A stretch of 64,000 nt of DNA from Bacteroidota bacterium (GTDB taxonomy: Bacteria > Bacteroidota > Bacteroidia > Bacteroidales > FEN-979), in contig JAPLDH010000008.1 of the NCBI GenBank assembly GCA_026391355.1, positions 112,745 through 176,744 of the forward strand. Reading direction: 5' to 3'. The first letter of the stretch is position 1; each line of letters starts with the position of its first letter. The position numbers and the translations under genes were made by a program. Shown here in pieces: positions 28,331 through 36,574 of this stretch. Below the pieces are notes generated by a model that made no database searches, had not been told where the DNA came from, and was given only the letters and a program-made list of their open reading frames with translations.

Positions 28331-29584
28331 ATGTCAGCCAAGAAACTCGAGATCACTGCACCTGTCGGTTCATTTGAATCGCTTCATGCCGCTTTACAGG
28401 CCGGCGCCGGTTCAGTCTATTTCGGGATTGGTATCCTCAATATGCGTGCAAGGTCATCGATCAATTTTACGTTGAGAGACCTTGTCACAATCTCCAGGAT
28501 CTGCCGGAAAAACAAGATCCGCACTTACCTGACGCTGAATACAGTGATTTACGACAAGGAGATCAGGGAAATGCGCAGTATTATTGATTCGGCAAAGAAA
28601 AACGGGATCGATGCGGTAATTGCTTCAGACCAGTCAGTGATCGGTTATGCACGTTCTGTGGGAATGGAAGTTCATATGTCCACCCAAACGAACATCTCCA
28701 ATATCGAAGCCGTCAGATATTACGCGCAGTTTGCAGATGTGATGGTAACAGCGCGTGAATTGAGCCTGGATCAGGTTGCTTCAATAGTCAGGCGGATCAA
28801 AAAAGAACGAATAACGGGACCATCGGGAAGAATTGTTCAACTGGAAGTATTTGGTCATGGCGCTCTGTGTATGGCCATTTCAGGTAAGTGTTACCTGAGC
28901 CTCGACAATTATAACCAGTCGGCCAACCGTGGCGCATGTTACCAGCTTTGCCGGCGACCTTACCGGGTAACGGATACGGATGGGGAGGTTGAAATGGTTA
29001 TCGATAATGAATATATCATGTCACCAAAGGATATTTGTACCATCGGGTTCCTCGATAAGATCATGAAAGCCGGGGTTTCGGTGCTGAAGATAGAAGGCCG
29101 CGGCCGGAGCTCTGAATATGTGAAAACCGTTGTCTCATGCTACCGCGAGGCAGCAAAAGCAATAGCCGATAATACTTACTCTCCTGAACTGGTCGAAGGG
29201 TGGATGGAGCGTCTTAAAACGGTTTATAACCGAGATTTCTGGGATGGTTACTACCTGGGAAGAAAGATGGGAGAATGGACTACCCGGCATGGATCCGTTT
29301 CCACACGGCGTAAGGAATATGTGGGAAAGGTGACCAACTATTTTACAAAGCTGAAGGTAGCCGAGATCAAAATGGAATCCGGTTCCCTTCACACCGGTGA
29401 TCCGGTGTATATCATCGGGCCAACCACCGGGGTTGAGGAACTGACCGTTCCCGAGATACGGGTTGACCTGCAAACTACCGGACAAACCGTAAAAGGCGAC
29501 GTCTGTTCCATCCCCGTAAATGTATTTTTGCGCAGAGCTGATAAGGTTTACAAGATCATTCCTGCTGAAGAAACGATTTCCTGA
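28331..29584 (+). CDS. U32 family protein (TrhP/YegQ-like tRNA hydroxylation)
   Basis: 417 residues with start MSAKKLEITAPVGSFES at 28331; the ORF is open 42 bp upstream but the U32 N-terminus begins here. The U32 signature is present: LEVFGHGALCMAISGKCYLS followed by GACYQLCRRPYRV, giving the four cysteines that ligate a 4Fe-4S cluster in the TrhP/UbiU group. Relatives make 5-hydroxyuridine at tRNA position 34 using prephenate. Peptidase activity, implied by the old family name, is unlikely. Its TGA shares the A of the next gene's ATG, so the two are translationally coupled. Confidence 0.85.
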   Translation: MSAKKLEITAPVGSFESLHAALQAGAGSVYFGIGILNMRARSSINFTLRDLVTISRICRKNKIRTYLTLNTVIYDKEIREMRSIIDSAKKNGIDAVIASDQSVIGYARSVGMEVHMSTQTNISNIEAVRYYAQFADVMVTARELSLDQVASIVRRIKKERITGPSGRIVQLEVFGHGALCMAISGKCYLSLDNYNQSANRGACYQLCRRPYRVTDTDGEVEMVIDNEYIMSPKDICTIGFLDKIMKAGVSVLKIEGRGRSSEYVKTVVSCYREAAKAIADNTYSPELVEGWMERLKTVYNRDFWDGYYLGRKMGEWTTRHGSVSTRRKEYVGKVTNYFTKLKVAEIKMESGSLHTGDPVYIIGPTTGVEELTVPEIRVDLQTTGQTVKGDVCSIPVNVFLRRADKVYKIIPAEETIS

Positions 29585-30471
29585 TGATGAAACTCTTTAA
29601 TCTTCATACCCACACAAAATTCAGTGATGGATCGGATGCTCCGGAGAAATATGCGGAAGAAGCCATCCGGCAGGGTTTTCATACACTCGGGTTTTCCGAT
29701 CACTCCCCGGTACCGTTCAAGAATAATTTTGCAATTGAAAATACAAAGGTAGCGCTGGAGGATTATATTCTAACGATAACAGCTCTGAAGACCGCTTCTC
29801 CTGTCCCTCATATTCCCGGGATGAAAGGTGCAGGCAGTGAACTGCAAATCCTACTTGCCCTTGAAATAGATTACATCCCCGGTATCACTGCCCCAATTTC
29901 TGCTTACCGGAAAAACCCGCTTTTCGATTACTTTATCGGTTCTGTTCATCTCGTTAAGAATGATCTTACGAATGAACTATGGTTTATCGACGGACCGGAT
30001 ATTGAGATCTACGACAATGGGTTAAAGAATATTTTTGGCAATGATATTAAAAAAGCGGTAACCGCTTATTATCACCAGATCAATGAAATGGTGATCAATG
30101 AAAAACCGGATATCATCGGTCACCTCGACAAGATCAAGATGTACAATCGCAACCGTTACTTCCTCGAAGATGATGCCTGGTATGTGGCTTTGATTGATGA
30201 AACCCTGGACCTGATCAGGAATTCCGGAAGTATTGTTGAGGTGAATACCCGTGGGCTTTATAAGAAACGCTCTGAATCCCTCTTCCCCGGACCTGCCATT
30301 CTGAAGAAGATCAAAGCGCTGGGAATTCCCATTACCCTCTCTTCCGATGCTCACAAACCCCACGAAATTTCTCTGTATTTTCAGGAAGCCAGTCAATTAC
30401 TCACAAACATCGGGTTCATACATCTTCATCTGAAAACCCGGGATGGCTGGGAGGAAGTACGCATCAAATAA
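29584..30471 (+). CDS. PHP-domain phosphatase, histidinol-phosphatase like
   Basis: 295 residues (a second ATG three bases later is equally possible). PHP metal motifs in order: HTHT near residue 10, SDHSPVP near 40, LEIDYIPG near 99, GSVHL near 121, GHLDKIK near 180, and SSDAHKP near 255. This is the HisJ/YcdX-type trinuclear metal site. The best guess is hydrolysis of histidinol phosphate or a similar sugar phosphate; no his genes are nearby, so the substrate is open. Overlaps the U32 gene stop by one base. Confidence 0.8.
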   Translation: MMKLFNLHTHTKFSDGSDAPEKYAEEAIRQGFHTLGFSDHSPVPFKNNFAIENTKVALEDYILTITALKTASPVPHIPGMKGAGSELQILLALEIDYIPGITAPISAYRKNPLFDYFIGSVHLVKNDLTNELWFIDGPDIEIYDNGLKNIFGNDIKKAVTAYYHQINEMVINEKPDIIGHLDKIKMYNRNRYFLEDDAWYVALIDETLDLIRNSGSIVEVNTRGLYKKRSESLFPGPAILKKIKALGIPITLSSDAHKPHEISLYFQEASQLLTNIGFIHLHLKTRDGWEEVRIK

Positions 30472-30516
30472 ACTCATCCCCAGTAGCTTTTCCCACATTT
30501 AAATAAGATAAATTAT

Positions 30517-30524
30517 TATCTTTG
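30517..30524 (+). promoter_or_regulatory. Bacteroidota -7 box (TATCTTTG) before the PLP decarboxylase gene
   Basis: TATCTTTG fits TAnnTTTG and lies 75 nt upstream of the ATG at 30599. No strong -33 TTG was found. Confidence 0.35.
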
Positions 30525-30598
30525 AAAGAGATTGAAAGTGGATAGTTTTACTTAGCAAAGATGTAAACAGGTTTTCTTTGTACGCAAAATAAGCAGTT

Positions 30599-31831
30599 AT
30601 GCACAATTTTCAGCCTGACCTCAATATTGATATTACTGATATAGTAAAGAAATTTTCAACGCCGTTATTTATCTACAGCGTTTATGAAATAAAAAATAGA
30701 ATAATTGAACTGCAGGGTGCATTGCCTGCTGAGTCAAGCTTATTATATTCGGTAAAAGCTAATGCTAATCCATTTGTTTTAAATCTATTCAATCAAGCAG
30801 GTTTGGGTTTTGAGGTAGCGTCTGTTGGCGAATTACAGCATGTTATTAACGCTAACATTCATGCTGACAGAATTGTGTTAGGAGGGCCAATAAAAAGTAA
30901 AGAAGCAATATTATTGGGCATACAAAACAATATCCTGTTATACAATGTCGAATCTGAACAAGATTTGCAAAACATCGCAAGTGCATCAACTCAATGTTTA
31001 AATATATCGATAAGGGTTAATCCGGATTTTTCTAATCGTAATTCTGTTTTGAAAATGGGGGGAGTGTCTTCTCAATTTGGTATTGACGAAGATAAAGTAA
31101 TTCCATTAATCAGAAATTACAAGAATAAAGTAAATATTAATGGGCTTTTTATGTACGCTGGTTCACAGTTTTTTGATGCACAGGATATTATTCAAAACAC
31201 ATCTTTTTTAATAGAATTTGCTGAAAAACATATAGACGAATTCGACCATTTAGATTACCTGGATTTTGGAGGAGGATTTGGAGTAGCAGAAACAGAAGGC
31301 CAATTAGAATTAAACATGAATATATTGAAAACGGGGTTAGCTGATTTGTTTACCAGGAAAAAACAATTCCTCGACAGCGTGAAATGTAAATTCTTTGAAA
31401 GTGGTAGATATTTAACTGCAACCGGAGCCATTTTAGTAAGTAAAGTCTTAGATATTAAATACTCAAAAGGTAAAAAATTCATTCTTTTGGATACTGGCAT
31501 TAATCATCTGGGAATAAAACAGTTCCAAAATAAAAAACCCATAACATTTATTCGTCCTTTAAAAGAATACCAACATTATTCCCCAGCAATTCTTACGGGT
31601 GCAACATGCACTCCGATAGATATAATTCAAAACGAAGTTGATTTCCCGGATGTTTCAATTGACGATTTAGTCCTGATAGATAATGTTGGCGCTTACACAA
31701 CTACACTTTCACCACATAATTTTTGTGGATTTACTTACCCCCCTGAAGTTGCTGTTGATGACAGCGGTTGTGTTTTACTTATCCGGGAGCGGGGAGGTAT
31801 TGAAAACTCTTGTGGTATGGGATACAAATAA
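30599..31831 (+). CDS. Fold-type III PLP-dependent decarboxylase (LysA/ODC family), atypical
   Basis: 410 residues. The PLP lysine is K53 in YSVKANAN. The phosphate-binding GGGFG is at 224-228, ESGR at 267-270 replaces the usual EPGR, C337 in GATCTPID is the second-subunit cysteine, and Y366 in GAY is the cofactor-contacting tyrosine. The HIGSQ motif of diaminopimelate decarboxylase, whose His stacks on PLP, reads YAGSQ at 186-190. That pattern is closer to secondary-metabolite or ACP-linked decarboxylases than to LysA, so the substrate is unknown. Codon use is distinctly more AT-rich than the neighbours, suggesting acquisition. It has no partner genes. Confidence 0.7.
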   Translation: MHNFQPDLNIDITDIVKKFSTPLFIYSVYEIKNRIIELQGALPAESSLLYSVKANANPFVLNLFNQAGLGFEVASVGELQHVINANIHADRIVLGGPIKSKEAILLGIQNNILLYNVESEQDLQNIASASTQCLNISIRVNPDFSNRNSVLKMGGVSSQFGIDEDKVIPLIRNYKNKVNINGLFMYAGSQFFDAQDIIQNTSFLIEFAEKHIDEFDHLDYLDFGGGFGVAETEGQLELNMNILKTGLADLFTRKKQFLDSVKCKFFESGRYLTATGAILVSKVLDIKYSKGKKFILLDTGINHLGIKQFQNKKPITFIRPLKEYQHYSPAILTGATCTPIDIIQNEVDFPDVSIDDLVLIDNVGAYTTTLSPHNFCGFTYPPEVAVDDSGCVLLIRERGGIENSCGMGYK

Positions 31832-32106
31832 TGAAATACTTGGTTGCAATTGTCAAAGAAGTAGTATAATGAAAATTGCACACTTATTGTTTGCTTATGC
31901 AGTGCACACGCGAACGTTTACCCGCAATAAAACCAATTCCAATTTCCTGAACCGCGTTTGCAGGCGGTCCTGAGAGTCTATTCGCAACTCTACACCAAGT
32001 GGAGTTACATCAACTAAACTACCACCGGAGACAGTCTGAAAATTGAAAATGCAAAACTAACCGGTATGTGTTCGTATAAAAAAGGATAATGAGAAATCAG
32101 TAATTG
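31832..32106. other. 275-bp unexplained intergenic region
   Basis: No convincing ORF. It contains two short GC-rich potential hairpins (ACCGC...GCGGT near 31951 and AACTC...GAGTT near 31987) in otherwise mixed-composition DNA after the AT-rich decarboxylase gene. It may be a remnant of whatever brought that gene in, or a structured RNA; nothing recognised. Confidence 0.3.
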
Positions 32107-33975
32107 TCAATTTTTATTTCCATTTGTCCCAATGAGCAGCCAGGTCTTCATTTTCCCTTTGCCTTTGATCTCTATCTCACCTCTCTCCGTCAGGATAAAA
32201 GATGAATCCAGCTTTTTCATCACATTTTCGGTAACCTGGATCTCCCCTTCGATCCCCTGGTTCTCCATTTTTGCTGCGGTATTCACCACATCACCCCAGA
32301 GATCATAGCTGAATTTCCGTTCTCCGATAACACCGGCTACTACCTTTCCGGCATCCATCCCTATCCTGACGTGTATATGCTGGCCATCTTTTGTTGTATA
32401 GCTTCTCATCAGATCTCTTGATTCCAATGCAAACCGGGCTGCACATGGAATACTATCCGGGATGGGTTCAGGTAATCCGGAAACTGCCATATAGCAATCC
32501 CCAATTGTTTTAATCTTTTCCATTCCATATTTTCCCGCCATTTTATCAAGGCAGGTGAAGAATTCAGTGAGTACTTCCACCACGTACCGCGGATCCTTAT
32601 CTTTAGAAAATTTTGTGAATTCTACAATATCAATAAATACAACAGCCGCCTCTTCAAAAAGATCAGCAATGGGTTTTTCCTTTTTCTTCAACCTGCGTGC
32701 AATGGTGGCAGGTAGCATATTTAACAGGAGTTTTTCCGATTTCCTGCGCGACAGGTAAATCAGCAGTATAATAATGATCAGACCTAAAAGTCCACCGGCT
32801 TCTGCGAGCCGTTGGATATTTGCTTTTTCCAACCGGGTTTTCTGCAATTGGATCTCCTTTTCCTTAACTTCAGTTTCTCTCCGTGCATCCAGGTTGGCCA
32901 GCTTTATATTATTTTCTTGTGTATAGACAGAATCTTTCATGATGTGACTCTGCTTTAAAAAATTGAAGGCATTCTTCCAATCCCCTAATTGCCTGTATGC
33001 ATCCGATTGGTCATGATACCAATCGATCAATTGTTTTGTTGCACCAATTTTTTCCCCGATTTCCACTGCTTTTTCTGCATAATCTATCGCCTGCTTCAGG
33101 TAGTTTTCTTTTTGGCTTTTTGTATTTAAAAGGAAGTTTGGGTTCTTCTCCGTTGTATCTGTAGCCAGATTGTAATAGAGTTCCCCGATCGTTCCATAAT
33201 CGTACATGATCCATCGGGGTTCCCCGTTCTGACGAGCGATTTCAATTGCCTTCTGAAAGAATTCAAGTGCTTTTTTATAATCTGCCAGGTCGGAATACGC
33301 CCAGCCGATATTCTGAAGTGTTACTGCGATTCCTCTTTTTTCACCCGCTTCCTGGTAATATTTCAACGCCTTGAAATAGTAATCCAGTGCAACGGAGTAA
33401 TTTTCGAGTTCCTTATAGATCGTGCCAATATTGCCCAGTTTACGGGCAATTCCCTTGGTATCTTTTAATTCCTGGGAGATCTTGAGTGCCTTTGTATAAT
33501 ATTCAAGGGCTTTATCGTAGTTTTCCTTTTTTGTCTTATCATTATATTTTGCCAGTTCTGCATAAACATTCCCGATATTGCCGGAGGCCTTAGCTATCCC
33601 TGGTTTATTATTTGTCTTTTCAGAAATGTTCAATGCTCTGAACAAAAGTTCGAGCGCTTTGGGGTAATCAGAAGCAGCCCAGTAGCAAGCTCCGGTCGAG
33701 ATCAGGCACCACATCAATCCATTCTGATCATTCAGATCTTCAGAAAGTTTTATTCCTTTTTCCCCGTACCCGATGCCTATCCTGGGATCTATCCCATAGT
33801 AATTAAAAGTAATATCATTCAGGATCTTTACCTTAATGGTGTCATCTGATTCATGCTTTTCAAGTACTTTGAGAAGGGAATCAATCTTGGTATTGGGTTG
33901 TTTTTGGGCAATTAATTCAAATGGTAACGCAGCCGTTACCAGGATCATGATGATGGAAAGTATCCGTTTTTTCAT
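32107..33975 (-). CDS. TPR sensor protein with class III adenylate cyclase domain
   Basis: 622 residues: signal peptide (about 1-24), some eight TPR units (about 45-345), a charged coiled coil, one membrane helix (LLGLIIIILLIYL near 395-410), then a class III nucleotide cyclase domain (about 440-615). Metal aspartates are in FIDIVEF and TIGDCYM. Base-selecting residues Lys (EKIKTIGD) and Asp (YDLWGD) are those of adenylate rather than guanylate cyclases. The transition-state pair is Asn followed by Lys (NTAAKM) where Arg is usual. Topology puts TPRs outside and the cyclase inside. It overlaps the GNAT gene by 4 bp, so the two are coupled. Confidence 0.87.
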   Translation of the reverse strand: MKKRILSIIMILVTAALPFELIAQKQPNTKIDSLLKVLEKHESDDTIKVKILNDITFNYYGIDPRIGIGYGEKGIKLSEDLNDQNGLMWCLISTGACYWAASDYPKALELLFRALNISEKTNNKPGIAKASGNIGNVYAELAKYNDKTKKENYDKALEYYTKALKISQELKDTKGIARKLGNIGTIYKELENYSVALDYYFKALKYYQEAGEKRGIAVTLQNIGWAYSDLADYKKALEFFQKAIEIARQNGEPRWIMYDYGTIGELYYNLATDTTEKNPNFLLNTKSQKENYLKQAIDYAEKAVEIGEKIGATKQLIDWYHDQSDAYRQLGDWKNAFNFLKQSHIMKDSVYTQENNIKLANLDARRETEVKEKEIQLQKTRLEKANIQRLAEAGGLLGLIIIILLIYLSRRKSEKLLLNMLPATIARRLKKKEKPIADLFEEAAVVFIDIVEFTKFSKDKDPRYVVEVLTEFFTCLDKMAGKYGMEKIKTIGDCYMAVSGLPEPIPDSIPCAARFALESRDLMRSYTTKDGQHIHVRIGMDAGKVVAGVIGERKFSYDLWGDVVNTAAKMENQGIEGEIQVTENVMKKLDSSFILTERGEIEIKGKGKMKTWLLIGTNGNKN

Positions 33976-34424
33976 ACGATCGAATCCTCCAACTCCCTCC
34001 CCAGGTACTTCATATAATAGTGCCCAATGTTCGCTTCATTAAATACGGGGCCTTCTTTCACAAAGCCATCCCGTTCATAAAATGGAACTGCGCGAAGTTG
34101 CGCGTGAAGATAGATCAACCTGCCGGTCGGAATAACATCCTTGAGCACAACTTTCAGTACGATCTCACCGAACCCCCGGTTCCGGAATTCGGGTAGTACA
34201 GCAAATCTTTCAAGCTTGATCCCTTTTTCCGTTTCCCTCCACCGGGCGGTGGCAATGGGCTTCTCCCCTATAATCAACAGATAATGATGGGCAGTTTCCT
34301 CATTGCTGTCGTATTCGAGGTTGGGGTCTACCCCTTCTTCCTCCACAAAGACTTTCCGCCTGATGGCAAATGCCTTTTCGGAGAGATCTTTATCGCTGAA
34401 CGTGAATCTCTTTACTTCGAGCAT
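33972..34424 (-). CDS. GNAT family N-acetyltransferase
   Basis: 150 residues with the GNAT fold: beta strands around HYLLIIGEKPIATARWRE, the acetyl-CoA loop LPEFRNRGFGEIVLKVVLKD (motif A, R/QxxGxG/A form RNRGFG), and a C-terminal ERDGFVKEGPVF strand. The N-terminus (FAIRRKVFVEEEGVDPNLEYD) resembles ElaA/YjcF-like members. Substrate unknown. It is upstream of and overlaps the TPR-cyclase gene by 4 bp. Confidence 0.85.
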   Translation of the reverse strand: MLEVKRFTFSDKDLSEKAFAIRRKVFVEEEGVDPNLEYDSNEETAHHYLLIIGEKPIATARWRETEKGIKLERFAVLPEFRNRGFGEIVLKVVLKDVIPTGRLIYLHAQLRAVPFYERDGFVKEGPVFNEANIGHYYMKYLGRELEDSIV

Positions 34425-34609
34425 ACTTTTCTCCTGGTTTTATGGATGGTAAATTCTTTGAAATTAGGCACAAAGGTACAAAGGCACAAAATAAATAAAA
34501 AAATTGGTTTCTGTGACTTTGTTACTTTTCTCAAAATGAAAAATCATTTATCGCTTTGACCTCTGTTTCACCCTATTTTTATTACCTTAGCACAAAATAA
34601 TCATCAATT

Positions 34610-36568
34610 TTGATTCCACACGATACCATCTCGAACATCTTGTCAACCGCTAAAATTGAAGAGGTTGTCGGGGATTTTGTTTCATTGAAACGAAGGGGTG
34701 TGAATTATATTGGTTTGTGTCCTTTTCACAATGAAAAAACGCCCTCTTTCACGGTCTCCCCATCCAAAGGGATCTATAAATGTTTCGGATGCGGAAAAGC
34801 AGGAAATGCGGTAAATTTTCTGATGGAACATGAACATTTCACTTATCCGGAAGCCCTCCGGGAGCTTGCCAAAAGATATAACATCGAAATTGAGGAGGAA
34901 AAGCAAACTCCGGAAAAGATCCAGGAGCAAAATGAAAAAGAGAGCCTTTTCCTTCTGAACCAGTATGCCCAAAAATATTTCGAACAGGTGCTGCATGAAA
35001 CGGAAGAGGGTAAGGCTGTAGGACTTTCCTATTTCAGGGAACGATTGTTCAACGACAACACCATCCGTAAATTCCAATTGGGGTACAGTCCTGAAAATTG
35101 GGATTCGTTTACAGAAAATGCCACCGCTAATGGTTATAAACCCGAATACCTGGTAAAGACAGGTTTGTCGTTACAGAAAGAGACCCGGCTGATGGATCGT
35201 TTTCACGGGCGGGTGATCTTCCCGATACACAGCGCTTCCGGTAGGATCATCGGTTTTGGGGGCAGGGTTCTCAAATCGGATAAACATCTTGCAAAGTATA
35301 TCAACTCCCCCGAATCGGAGATCTATAACAAAAGCAAATCGCTCTACGGCCTCTTTTTTGCCAAGAATGCCCTCATTGCAAAAGATACCTGTTTATTGGT
35401 GGAAGGATATACGGATGTGATCTCGCTCCACCAGGCAGGAATTGAAAATGTGGTGGCCTCCTCCGGAACGTCCCTTACGCAGGAACAGATCAAACTGATA
35501 CAGCGGTATACAGCAAACATCACGATCTTGTACGACGGTGATCCGGCCGGTATCAAAGCCTCCATGAGGGGCATCGATATGATCCTGGAACATGGGATGA
35601 ATGTGAGGATCGTTCTTTTCCCTGAAGGCGAGGATCCCGATTCTTTTGTCCGTAAAAACAGGGTGGCAGAGGTGGAAACATTTATAGCCAAAAATGCCGT
35701 CAACTTCATCCTTTTTAAAACCCGTCTCCTGCTAGAAGAAACTGCCGGCGACCCGATTAAAAAAGCTGCGCTGATAAAGGAGATAGTCAATACCATTTCC
35801 CTCATCCCCGATGGTATCTCCCGTTCGCTTTATATCAAAGAGTGTGCAGGTGTCCTGGGTGTCCAGGAACAAACACTCCTGAATGAAATCAACAAAATTT
35901 TCAGAAAGAAATTCACTAAAAAGGATCCGGAAAGCTTAGAAACAGAGGGTGCCGGGGTTGATTTTTCCGAGCCTCCCGCGCCTTCCCAGATGGAACTGGA
36001 AGTTGACTCCAGCGAAGCCCAGGAACGGGCGATCATACGGCTGTTGTTGCTTTATGCAAACGAAATCCTGATCTTTAAGGAAGAAGATGAGAATAAGGAG
36101 ATGAAAGAAATTCCGGTAAAGGTGGGCGATTTTATCATCCATGATATTCAAAGTGATGAGCTTTCATTTGATGACCCCGTGTGTCAGCAGATCTTTAATG
36201 AAATGGCCGCCTCCCTTGAACAGGAAAAAATTGCAGATAAGGACCATTTCTTTCATCATACAGATATAAATATATCAACCCTTGCAATCGATCTTTGTGT
36301 TCCGTCATATGAACTGAGCACCAATTGGAAGAAGAACAGGATCTATGTAGACCTGGAACATCAATCTTCCGTAGATTCCATAAATTCTGCCGTTCTAACT
36401 TTTAAAGTAAGGAAAATCGACCGGATGATCCTCGATATTTCCAACAAACTCAAAGAAGCCGGTTCAGATGAAGAAGCAATGCAACTGCTTGATGATTGGC
36501 ATAAGAAGAAAGAGATAAGTTCGAAAATTCATTCCCAACTGGGTGGAGGCCGGATTGTAATTAAATAG
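34610..36568 (+). CDS. dnaG: DNA primase
   Basis: 652 residues, translated from a TTG start that gives the conserved N-terminus MIPHDTISNIL...VVGDFVSLKRRG; no ATG fits. The CHC2 zinc finger uses C37, H40, C58 and C61. The catalytic core follows, with the Toprim motifs LLVEGYTDV and ILYDGDPAG. The C-terminal third, which binds DnaB helicase, is divergent. It makes RNA primers at the replication fork. It stands alone rather than in the rpsU-dnaG-rpoD arrangement of Proteobacteria. Confidence 0.97.
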   Translation: MIPHDTISNILSTAKIEEVVGDFVSLKRRGVNYIGLCPFHNEKTPSFTVSPSKGIYKCFGCGKAGNAVNFLMEHEHFTYPEALRELAKRYNIEIEEEKQTPEKIQEQNEKESLFLLNQYAQKYFEQVLHETEEGKAVGLSYFRERLFNDNTIRKFQLGYSPENWDSFTENATANGYKPEYLVKTGLSLQKETRLMDRFHGRVIFPIHSASGRIIGFGGRVLKSDKHLAKYINSPESEIYNKSKSLYGLFFAKNALIAKDTCLLVEGYTDVISLHQAGIENVVASSGTSLTQEQIKLIQRYTANITILYDGDPAGIKASMRGIDMILEHGMNVRIVLFPEGEDPDSFVRKNRVAEVETFIAKNAVNFILFKTRLLLEETAGDPIKKAALIKEIVNTISLIPDGISRSLYIKECAGVLGVQEQTLLNEINKIFRKKFTKKDPESLETEGAGVDFSEPPAPSQMELEVDSSEAQERAIIRLLLLYANEILIFKEEDENKEMKEIPVKVGDFIIHDIQSDELSFDDPVCQQIFNEMAASLEQEKIADKDHFFHHTDINISTLAIDLCVPSYELSTNWKKNRIYVDLEHQSSVDSINSAVLTFKVRKIDRMILDISNKLKEAGSDEEAMQLLDDWHKKKEISSKIHSQLGGGRIVIK

Positions 36569-36574
36569 TATGGG

